15,398 bases of DNA, taken from assembly GCA_021798375.1 (NCBI GenBank), contig JAJZHU010000018.1:1-15398 (forward strand), read 5' to 3'. Below are positions 7,985 to 13,524 of this stretch, piece by piece. This DNA comes from Pseudomonadota bacterium (GTDB lineage: Bacteria > Pseudomonadota > Alphaproteobacteria > Acetobacterales > Acetobacteraceae). The notes beneath the pieces were generated by a model. It did no database searches and was not told the origin of the DNA. It saw only the letters and a program-made list of their open reading frames with translations. Position numbers and translations under genes: made by a program. The number at the start of each line of letters is the position of its first letter. Within the stretch, counting starts at the first letter, position 1.

Positions 7985-8014
7985 TTGCTTGGCAAGTTTC
8001 ACGGCAACAGCATT

Positions 8015-8046
8015 TGCCCACCGGAGAAATTACACGCCGGTGGGCA
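8015..8046 (-). other. 10-bp hairpin between hupB and tRNA-Val
   Basis: TGCCCACCGG (8015-8024) and CCGGTGGGCA (8037-8046) are perfect inverted repeats around a 12-base loop. The structure starts nine bases after the hupB stop codon. Neither strand has a T run after it (the minus strand continues AATGC), so it is a poor intrinsic terminator. It may protect the 3' end of hupB mRNA or mark a processing point between hupB and the tRNA. Confidence 0.6.
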
Positions 8047-8055
8047 TAGCTGTTA

Positions 8056-8340
8056 TTAGGCCACCGCCTCTTTCAGCGACTTGCCGGGCTTAAACCGCAC
8101 CGATGTCGAGGCAGGAATATCGATTTCCTCGCCCGTACGCGGATTGCGGCCCTTGGCGGCCTTGCGGGTGGCGGCGGCAAATGTGCCGAAGCCGACCAAG
8201 CGCACTTCCTGCTTTTCTTTCAACGCGCGTTCGATCGTGGCAAGCACCGCCTCGATCACTTCTGCGGTCTTAACCTTGGGAAGGTCAGCTTCCTCCGCAA
8301 CGGCGCTGATCAGGTCCTGTTTGTTCAGGGCTTTTGTCAT
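8056..8340 (-). CDS. hupB: DNA-binding protein HU (beta-type)
   Basis: HU is a small dimeric nucleoid protein that bends DNA and supports replication, recombination and transcription. The 94 residues cover the whole family: N-terminal helices starting MTKALNKQDLISAVAE, the turn GFGTF (50-54), and the DNA-binding arm GRNPRTGEEIDIPAS (64-78) with the intercalating proline at residue 67. It ends in the usual VRFKPGKSLKEAV. The ATG at 8340 has GGAG eight bases upstream and a promoter further out. Its position before tRNA-Val, tRNA-Asp and nuoA agrees with the order I recall in other alphaproteobacteria, but lon, the common upstream neighbour of hupB, is not here. IHF subunits look similar; length and sequence favour HU. 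Confidence 0.96.
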   Translation of the reverse strand: MTKALNKQDLISAVAEEADLPKVKTAEVIEAVLATIERALKEKQEVRLVGFGTFAAATRKAAKGRNPRTGEEIDIPASTSVRFKPGKSLKEAVA

Positions 8341-8399
8341 TCAAAACTCTCCAGGTAGGCTTCAGGTCGGCCACAGCCCCGGCCGGTTAGGAGGCGACA

Positions 8400-8428
8400 C
8401 ACTAGAAGCCCTTAATTCCTCCCGTCAA
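8400..8428 (-). promoter_or_regulatory. Promoter of hupB
   Basis: On the minus strand TTGACG (8428-8423) and CTAGTG (8405-8400) are 17 bases apart, about 60 bases before the hupB ATG. The -35 matches five of six consensus bases; the -10 is weaker. The leader would include a GGCC-rich stretch (about 8367-8387) that could fold. Nothing else recognisable was found between here and the end of the upstream gene (8429-8538). Confidence 0.55.
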
Positions 8429-8538
8429 CGAAGGGAGACGTAAAAACCTGTGTAAAACTGCGAATTTTATGCATTGCACTGCGGCAAAAGCTGTGCATAG
8501 GGCATTTTCCGCCCCGCCGCCCCGCCATCAGCCTCGTC

Positions 8539-8829
8539 TCAACGCCGCCGCCCGGCCCAGGCCGGCGCCAAACCCGCCGACATCCCCCCGCACACAATCC
8601 CCAGAATCGCCGGCACCAACCACGCCGGACGCATCAGCCACGCCATCGCCCAATCGTCCCACCAATAATGCGGCCAGTGCCGCAGCGCGTATTCCTGAGC
8701 GCGAAACACGGCCATGACATTCACCACGGAAATGGCATCGGCCAACGTCAGCCCATCCGGCCCCCATTGCGCGAGCGCCGCCGCCGACACGAAACAAAGC
8801 CCCATCAGCACCAAAAACACCCGCGTCAT
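8539..8829 (-). CDS. Unrecognised 96-residue Trp-rich membrane protein downstream of msrP
   Basis: I do not recognise the family. The ATG follows the msrP TAA directly (TAAATG, no spacer), so translation is probably coupled and the product is likely to work with MsrP. Residues 4-20 are hydrophobic and end in AALA before Gln21, fitting either a signal peptide or a membrane anchor. A second hydrophobic segment covers about 69-89, and the tail is GRRR. The stretch between is aromatic and probably periplasmic: HWPHYWWDDWAMAW (51-64) holds two His and four Trp close together; the whole protein has eight Trp. It is too short to be MsrQ, the usual six-helix heme partner of MsrP. Coding is supported by its close fit between msrP and the following gap and by plausible protein structure; function is unknown. 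Confidence 0.65.
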   Translation of the reverse strand: MTRVFLVLMGLCFVSAAALAQWGPDGLTLADAISVVNVMAVFRAQEYALRHWPHYWWDDWAMAWLMRPAWLVPAILGIVCGGMSAGLAPAWAGRRR

Positions 8830-9738
8830 TTAACGAAACAGCATCTCATTTTGTAACCCCGCGTATAACTGAGCCACCTGATCGCCATAACCATTGTAAA
8901 TCCTGGTCGGCACGATTTCGCCGCTGCCCAGCAGACGCTCGTGCGCCTGGCTCCAACGCGGGTGCGGCACGTCGGGGTTAACATTGGCCCAAAACCCATA
9001 TTCATTGGGATTCAGATCGCGCCAAAAAGTCTCCGGGCGCTTTTCGGTAAAACTCACCCGCACCAACGCCTTGGCCGACTTAAAGCCATATTTCCACGGC
9101 AACACCAACCTGATCGGCCCGCCATTTTGCGGCGGCAACGGTTTGCCGTAAAGGCCGGTGGCGATAAACGGCAGTATATTGGCGGCCTCTTCGATCGTCA
9201 CCGCCTCGGTATAAGGAAAGGGATAGACCGGATTGGCCAGCCCAGGCATCGCATCGTTGTTGGTAATGGTTTGAAACTGCACATATTTGGCCGATGCCAA
9301 AGGCCGCGCCAAGGCCACCAGCCGCGACAGCGGAAAGCCGCGCCATGGCACCGTCATCGCCCAGGCCTCGACGCAACGATGACGATAGGCGCGATCCTCC
9401 AGCGTGACCTGCTTCAGCAAATCCTCCAACGCCCAGGTCTGCGGCTTTTCCACCAACCCATCGAATTTGATCGACCACGGCGCCTGCGGCAGCGCCTGCG
9501 CCGCCTGCCAGATGTTCTTGTCGTCACTGAACTCGTAATAGTTATTATAAGTGGTGGCGTCATGTTCCGGCGTGATCGGCCGGCCGGGGTCGTAATGCGC
9601 CGCCCGCGCCGCCCCCAAAGCGGAGAGCGGCCCCATGGCCAGCGCCCCCGCCACAAGTTTACGCCGCCCCAACACGAATCGCGCGGGCGTTATCGAGGAT
9701 TCCGGCAACTCCCAAACCGGCTTGCGGCGAATGATCAT
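8830..9738 (-). CDS. msrP: Protein-methionine-sulfoxide reductase catalytic subunit MsrP (YedY)
   Basis: MsrP is a periplasmic molybdenum enzyme that reduces methionine sulfoxide in envelope proteins, usually taking electrons from quinol through the heme protein MsrQ. The 302 residues begin with a Tat-type signal: twin Arg25-Arg26 in LGRRKLVAGALAMG, then AARA before the mature part near Ala47. The Mo-molybdopterin ligand is Cys122 in the diagnostic RHRCVEAWAMTVPWRGFPL. Other family blocks are GLYGKPLPPQNGGPIRLVLP (195-214), WKYGFKSAK and NPNEYGFWANVNP. The ATG at 9738 has GGGGAA about ten bases upstream. The next gene is the 96-residue membrane protein, not msrQ. No clear promoter was found in the 153-base gap shared with the divergent cheZ-like gene. 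Confidence 0.95.
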   Translation of the reverse strand: MIIRRKPVWELPESSITPARFVLGRRKLVAGALAMGPLSALGAARAAHYDPGRPITPEHDATTYNNYYEFSDDKNIWQAAQALPQAPWSIKFDGLVEKPQTWALEDLLKQVTLEDRAYRHRCVEAWAMTVPWRGFPLSRLVALARPLASAKYVQFQTITNNDAMPGLANPVYPFPYTEAVTIEEAANILPFIATGLYGKPLPPQNGGPIRLVLPWKYGFKSAKALVRVSFTEKRPETFWRDLNPNEYGFWANVNPDVPHPRWSQAHERLLGSGEIVPTRIYNGYGDQVAQLYAGLQNEMLFR

Positions 9739-9769
9739 CCCTGTTCCCCATTGTTGACCGGCGCATTTC

Positions 9770-9835
9770 TTACTTCAGGCGCGCTTGTTCGGACTGTTTC
9801 CCAAATAAACACCCAACCACCCCCCTCGTCAGCAT
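9770..9835 (-). CDS. Possible 21-residue leader peptide upstream of msrP
   Basis: A short frame (ATG 9835, TAA ending at 9770) encodes MLTRGVVGCLFGKQSEQARL plus a final Lys. AAAAGG lies seven bases before the ATG, which is a good ribosome site, and the frame ends 31 bases before msrP. It could be a translated leader, or simply chance in a short gap. No homology is recognised and it lacks a signal or membrane segment. I list it only because the start signal is better than expected. Confidence 0.18.
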   Translation of the reverse strand: MLTRGVVGCLFGKQSEQARLK

Positions 9836-9891
9836 AATTTTACCTTTTGTGGTGCAGATTGGCGTCTCGACTTCACACGAAGGTTGCGCCG

Positions 9892-10512
9892 ATGCCCCTG
9901 ATCGATCCGAATTATACTGAAATCCTGGCCGATCAACCCGGCCTAGCCGCACTGATCGGTGCACAGATCGACGACGCGATCAAAGCCCAAATCGTGCCCC
10001 TGTTCCAAGACCTGCGACGCTTCACCGACCGCCGCATCGCCGAATTATCCGCCGAAATACACGGCGCGGTGCAGATGGTCGATTTCTCGGAAACCAATCT
10101 CACCGCGCAACTAAGCGGCATCCAGGAACAAATCGTCCGCCTGATTTCGGTCCCCAGCACGTCCAGCCGCAACAGCGGGCTGGAGTTGGAAGCCGTGGTG
10201 GCGGCCACCGAAACCGCCGCCAACCGCATCATGGAAGCCGCCGAGACCATGGGCGATTGGATCCGCGAGGGCAAACAAGACCCCGAAGCATTTATCGTAA
10301 AAATCGATGCCATCTTCGAGGCCTGCGCCTTCCAGGATCTCACCGGCCAGCGCGTCCGCCGCGCCATCGAACATCTCGAACACGTCGAATCCGTGCTCGC
10401 CCACATGGTGGACCCCACCTCACCCATCCGCCCGGAGCCGTCACAGACCGTGCAATCGAGCGGAAGCGATCTCAATCAGGTCGATATCGACAGTTTGCTG
10501 GCCGATTTCTAG
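9892..10512 (+). CDS. cheZ: CheZ-like protein phosphatase
   Basis: CheZ dephosphorylates CheY-P and so resets the flagellar motor signal. The 206-residue protein is mostly helical, with long heptad-like stretches fitting the family's antiparallel helical hairpin. The active-site segment EACAFQDLTGQRVRRAIEHL (144-163) contains Asp149 and Gln153 with the same spacing as the catalytic Asp143 and Gln147 of E. coli CheZ. A variable linker (about 175-193) precedes a C-terminal peptide NQVDIDSLLADF resembling the CheY-binding tail of E. coli CheZ. ATG 9892 is chosen because GAAGG lies eight bases upstream; a TTG 15 codons earlier has no ribosome site. No other chemotaxis or flagellar gene is in the window. 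It ends 16 bases from the convergent methyltransferase, with no obvious terminator between. Confidence 0.87.
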   Translation: MPLIDPNYTEILADQPGLAALIGAQIDDAIKAQIVPLFQDLRRFTDRRIAELSAEIHGAVQMVDFSETNLTAQLSGIQEQIVRLISVPSTSSRNSGLELEAVVAATETAANRIMEAAETMGDWIREGKQDPEAFIVKIDAIFEACAFQDLTGQRVRRAIEHLEHVESVLAHMVDPTSPIRPEPSQTVQSSGSDLNQVDIDSLLADF

Positions 10513-10528
10513 ACATCGCCGCAAAAAT

Positions 10529-11266
10529 CTAAATCCATGCCAACGGCTCGCCACCCCGCAAAACCGCCTGCGCCGCCGCCGAATAACCCGCGCCCTCATG
10601 CAACACCAACCCCGCCAGCAACCGCGCCGGGCTGTGCTTTGCCTTGCGCGCGCCCAGCATCACCATTCGCGCCGCCTCACCGGCCCTGGGCCACAACGGC
10701 AGCAGACTGATCCCGCCGAACCCGGCCCGCGACAACGCGGCACAGGCGTCGGCATATTGACCCGCCGGCAAAATCAAACCGATCGTTCCGCCATTTTTCA
10801 AAGCCCCGGCCAATACCGCGATCCAATCCGCCAACAGCCCGCAGCGCGCCCGCTTGGCCTGATCGCGCAATGCCGACGGCGAGACGCTGCCATGCTCATT
10901 GTGCCACGGCGGGTTGGCGAACACATGATCAAACGATTCCGCACAACGCCAGGACAACAGATCCGCCGTTTCGATTTGCACCCCCACCATTTGATTTTGG
11001 GCGATGTTATGCCGGGCAATCGCCGCCATGCCGGCGTTCAGCTCAACCCCCACGCCGCGCGCGCCCGGCACCCGCGCCGCCAGGCACAACAGGCCGGCGC
11101 CGGCGCCGCATCCGGCCTCCAACACCAATTGCCCCGCCCGCGCCGGGACAGCGGCTGCCAGCAACACCGGTTCGATGCCCGTGCGATAACCGGCGCGCGG
11201 CTGCGCATAACGCACCCGTCCGTCGAGCAAAAAACCGTCCGTCAGCTCTGGCAATTCTTCCAACAT
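10529..11266 (-). CDS. SAM-dependent methyltransferase, TrmN6-like (tRNA1-Val A37 N6-methyltransferase family)
   Basis: The 245-residue protein has a Rossmann methyltransferase core: motif I VLEAGCGAGAGLLCLA (48-63), the acidic end of strand 2 GVGVELN (71-77) and the amino-methyltransferase motif NPPW (118-121) in FDHVFANPPWHNEHGS. The start block LLDGRVRYAQPRAGYRTGIEP matches the N-terminus typical of TrmN6-like proteins, which methylate N6 of A37 in tRNA1-Val. The family more often shows NPPY; Trp is a tolerated aromatic there, but the substrate is not certain, and RsmC- or PrmC-like alternatives are possible. ATG 11266 gives the normal length. It has no ribosome site; the proposed -10 box ends six bases before it, which suggests a leaderless messenger. 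A further upstream TTG would overlap the divergent promoter and is unlikely. Confidence 0.82.
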   Translation of the reverse strand: MLEELPELTDGFLLDGRVRYAQPRAGYRTGIEPVLLAAAVPARAGQLVLEAGCGAGAGLLCLAARVPGARGVGVELNAGMAAIARHNIAQNQMVGVQIETADLLSWRCAESFDHVFANPPWHNEHGSVSPSALRDQAKRARCGLLADWIAVLAGALKNGGTIGLILPAGQYADACAALSRAGFGGISLLPLWPRAGEAARMVMLGARKAKHSPARLLAGLVLHEGAGYSAAAQAVLRGGEPLAWI

Positions 11267-11272
11267 CCGCGC

Positions 11273-11301
11273 AATATAGCCACGAACGCGGATCCGGGCA
11301 A
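11273..11301 (-). promoter_or_regulatory. Promoter of the methyltransferase gene
   Basis: On the minus strand TTGCCC (11301-11296) and TATATT (11278-11273) are 17 bases apart. The -10 matches five of six consensus bases. Its last base is seven bases from the A of the ATG (11266), so transcription should start at or next to the first base of the coding region. Confidence 0.55.
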
Positions 11302-11312
11302 AATGAGCCGGC

Positions 11313-11342
11313 TTGACCCTGTCTCGCCCCCCCCGATAAACT
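11313..11342 (+). promoter_or_regulatory. Promoter of the ispB-dsbB-coq7 unit, with a C8 spacer tract
   Basis: TTGACC (11313-11318) is a strong -35. A -10 can be read as TAAACT (11337-11342, spacer 18) or GATAAA (11335-11340, spacer 16). The spacer contains eight consecutive C (11327-11334). It is back to back with the methyltransferase promoter: 11 bases separate the two -35 boxes. The leader before the TTG start would be about 22 bases. Confidence 0.55.
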
Positions 11343-11370
11343 ACGACATGTCTATCATCAGGAGCCAATC

Positions 11371-12423
11371 TTGGGCGCGTCCGTGACCATCGACCTCGTT
11401 TCTCCCCATCCTGCCCAAGGCCCCGCTGCCCAAGGCCCTGATCATGCCGAGGATGTGTTGACCTCGCTCACCCGTCTGCTGAACGCCGACATCGAATCGT
11501 GCAACCGCACCATCGTCGATCGCATGGACAGTCCGGTGGCGCTGATCCCGCAATTGGCCGCGCACATCGTGGCGGCCGGCGGCAAGCGCCTGCGGCCGCT
11601 GCTCACCCTGGCCTGCGCGCGACTCTGCGGCTATCGCGGCGATCGCCACATCAAACTCGCCGCCTGCGTCGAATTCATCCATACCGCCACCTTGTTGCAT
11701 GATGACGTGGTCGATGAATCGCAATTGCGCCGCGGTCTGGCCAGCGCCAACGCCGTGTTCGGCAACAAGGCCTCGGTGTTGGTGGGCGATTTCCTGTTCG
11801 CCCGCTCGTTTCAACTGATGGTCGAGGATGGCTCGCTGAAAGTGCTGGAAATCCTCTCCCGCGCCGCTGCCACCATCGCCGAGGGCGAGGTGTTGCAACT
11901 TGTCACCCAAAACGATCTCACCACCGATGAAGCGCGCTATCTCGATGTCATCAAAGGCAAAACCGCCGCTCTGTTCGAGGCCGGCTGCCAGGTCGGCGCG
12001 GTTGTGGCCGACCGCCCCGAGGTGGAATCAGCCTTGGCTGCCTACGGCATGAGCCTGGGCATCGCCTTTCAGTTGGTCGATGACGCGCTGGATTATGCCG
12101 CCGATCAGGCCACGCTGGGCAAAACCGTGGGCGACGATTTCCGCGAAGGCAAAATCACCCTGCCGGTCCTGATCGCCCTGGCCGCGGCGAACGAGGAAGA
12201 GCGGGCCTTCTGGACCCGCACCGTCGAACAACTCGAACAGACCGAATCCGATCTCGATCACGCCGTGATGCTGATGGGCCGCTGCAACGCCATCGAACTC
12301 ACGCTCGATCGCGCCCGCAGCTTTGCCCGGCAAGCCAAGGACGCGCTGGCGGTGTTTCCGCCCAGCGAATTGCGCGATTGCCTGTGCGGCATCGCCGATT
12401 ACACCGTGGCCCGGGCCCGGTGA
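11371..12423 (+). CDS. ispB: Polyprenyl diphosphate synthase (ubiquinone side chain), TTG start
   Basis: This trans-prenyltransferase condenses isopentenyl diphosphate units into the long side chain of ubiquinone, in the cytoplasm. The 350 residues show GKRLRP (71-76), the first Asp-rich motif LLHDDVVDESQLRRG (108-122; Asp111, 112, 115) and the second LVDDALDY (235-242; Asp237, 238, 241), with GKTVGDDFREGKITLP (250-265) after it. Small Ala106 and Thr107 just before the first motif fit a long-chain (octa- to decaprenyl) enzyme; alphaproteobacteria mostly make Q10, so decaprenyl is likely, but chain length cannot be read from sequence. TTG 11371 is chosen because GGAG sits six bases upstream and no ATG occurs before residue 52. 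A GTG four codons later is the alternative. It shares GTGA with dsbB. Confidence 0.93.
   Translation: MGASVTIDLVSPHPAQGPAAQGPDHAEDVLTSLTRLLNADIESCNRTIVDRMDSPVALIPQLAAHIVAAGGKRLRPLLTLACARLCGYRGDRHIKLAACVEFIHTATLLHDDVVDESQLRRGLASANAVFGNKASVLVGDFLFARSFQLMVEDGSLKVLEILSRAAATIAEGEVLQLVTQNDLTTDEARYLDVIKGKTAALFEAGCQVGAVVADRPEVESALAAYGMSLGIAFQLVDDALDYAADQATLGKTVGDDFREGKITLPVLIALAAANEEERAFWTRTVEQLEQTESDLDHAVMLMGRCNAIELTLDRARSFARQAKDALAVFPPSELRDCLCGIADYTVARAR
11411..11438 (+). repeat. Small tandem duplication inside ispB
   Basis: CTGCCCAAGGCCC occurs twice (11411-11423 and 11426-11438) with a 15-base period, keeping the frame and encoding AQGPA-AQGP at residues 15-23. It lies in the variable N-terminal extension ahead of the catalytic domain, so it should not affect activity. 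Confidence 0.7.
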
Positions 12424-12908
12424 ACCCAAGCCGCACCACCGGATTTGGCGTATTCCTGGCCGCCGGCCTGGCGATGGCGATCGCGCTTACCGCGCAACAT
12501 GTCGCCGGCCTGTCGCCTTGCGCCTTGTGTTTGCTCGCCCGCTGGCCCTATCGCATCGCCATGGCGTTGGGGTTGCTCGCGATGATCGCCTCCCCGCGCC
12601 TTGCCCGTATCCTGTTAATGCTCGCATTGGGCTGTTTCCTGGCCGACGTCGCGGTGAGCGTGCTGCATCTGGGGGTCGAATCCGGCTGGTGGAAAAGCCC
12701 GCTGCCCGAATGCGCGGCGCCCGATCTTTCGCGGCTTTCCGGCCGTGCCTTGCTGGCCGCCCTACCCGCCGAACCCACCACCCCTTGCGACGCGCCGGTC
12801 TATCTGATCCCGTCCCTGCCGATTTCGATGGTCGAGATGAGCCTGAGCTATGCAATCTTCCTCAGCGCGGCGCTGTCGTTGCGGCTTTGGTATAAGAGGC
12901 GGGCATGA
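12420..12908 (+). CDS. dsbB: Disulfide bond formation protein B (DsbB family), GTG start
   Basis: DsbB reoxidises the periplasmic thiol oxidase DsbA and passes the electrons to ubiquinone in the inner membrane. The 162 residues have four predicted helices (about 8-27, 43-58, 62-84 and 140-157). The first redox pair is CALC (Cys34, Cys37) in SPCALCLLARWPYR, just after helix 1. The second is Cys98 (PLPEC) and Cys123 (TTPCDAP) in the second periplasmic loop, which also has the helical SLPISMVEMSL after it. All four functional Cys are present. The GTG start overlaps the stop of the preceding gene as GTGA and gives the normal N-terminus; upstream in-frame sequence only shadows that gene. It overlaps coq7 by ATGA. 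No dsbA is in the window. Confidence 0.93.
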   Translation: MNPSRTTGFGVFLAAGLAMAIALTAQHVAGLSPCALCLLARWPYRIAMALGLLAMIASPRLARILLMLALGCFLADVAVSVLHLGVESGWWKSPLPECAAPDLSRLSGRALLAALPAEPTTPCDAPVYLIPSLPISMVEMSLSYAIFLSAALSLRLWYKRRA

Positions 12909-13450
12909 CAGACGATTCTCCTCTCCCCGGCGATCCCTCGCTCGCCGCGCGCGTGGCACGGATCGTGCGGGTGGATCATGCCGGCGAATATGGCGCCGCC
13001 CGCATCTATGCCGGCCAGCTTGCGATATTGGGTCACGGCGACAAGGCCGCATTATTGCAGCACATGGCCGCCCAGGAGCAGCACCATCTGGCCACATTCG
13101 GCCAGGAGATCGCCCGCCGCCGCGTGCGCCCCACCGTCATGCTGCCGCTTTGGCACGTGGCCGGCTTCGTGCTGGGCGCCGCCACCGCGCGCCTGGGGGA
13201 AAAGGCCGCCATGGCCTGCACCGTGGCGGTGGAAGAAGCCATCGACGAGCATTATCAGGCCCAAATCACCGAACTGGGCGACGACGAGCCCCTATTGCGC
13301 GATACCATCGAGGAATTCCGCCAGGAAGAGCTGGAACACCGCGACATCGGACTGGAACATGGCGCCGAGCAAGCGCCGGGCTATAAATTACTGTCCACCG
13401 CGATCAAGCTGGGTTGCAAACTGGCCATCAAGATCAGCGAGCGGGTCTAA
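12905..13450 (+). CDS. coq7: Demethoxyubiquinone hydroxylase, Coq7 family
   Basis: Coq7 is a membrane-associated diiron monooxygenase that performs the penultimate ring hydroxylation of ubiquinone synthesis. The 181 residues show all ligands of the carboxylate-bridged site: Glu28 in VDHAGEYGAARIY, Glu58 and His61 in QEQHH, Glu110 in AVEEAIDEHY, and Glu142 and His145 in EELEHRD. The hydrophobic stretch PLWHVAGFVLGAATARLG (81-98) is the part thought to lie on the membrane. Length is typical for bacterial Coq7. The ATG overlaps the dsbB stop (ATGA), making this the third gene of a coupled trio with the polyprenyl synthase. The gap to argS is 74 bases. Confidence 0.96.
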   Translation: MTDDSPLPGDPSLAARVARIVRVDHAGEYGAARIYAGQLAILGHGDKAALLQHMAAQEQHHLATFGQEIARRRVRPTVMLPLWHVAGFVLGAATARLGEKAAMACTVAVEEAIDEHYQAQITELGDDEPLLRDTIEEFRQEELEHRDIGLEHGAEQAPGYKLLSTAIKLGCKLAIKISERV

Positions 13451-13461
13451 CTCATACATAC

Positions 13462-13490
13462 TTGCCTTCCGCTGCCGCTTCGCGCTTAAG
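13462..13490 (+). promoter_or_regulatory. Possible promoter before argS
   Basis: TTGCCT (13462-13467) and CTTAAG (13485-13490) are 17 bases apart in the 74-base gap between coq7 and argS. Both match consensus only partly. argS may instead be read from the upstream operon, since no terminator is visible after coq7. Confidence 0.25.
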
Positions 13491-13524
13491 AGGCGTCCAT
13501 ACTCGCTGTTGTAAGGTTCGCTTG

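Noticed and set aside
7809..8021. Minus-strand frame of 70 codons across tRNA-Val
   Set aside because: It reads through the tRNA and its terminator; no independent evidence of coding.
13414..13524. In-frame extension of argS into coq7
   Set aside because: The extra 37 codons mostly overlap the coq7 end, have no ribosome site and are not part of the ArgRS N-terminal domain; ATG 13525 is better.
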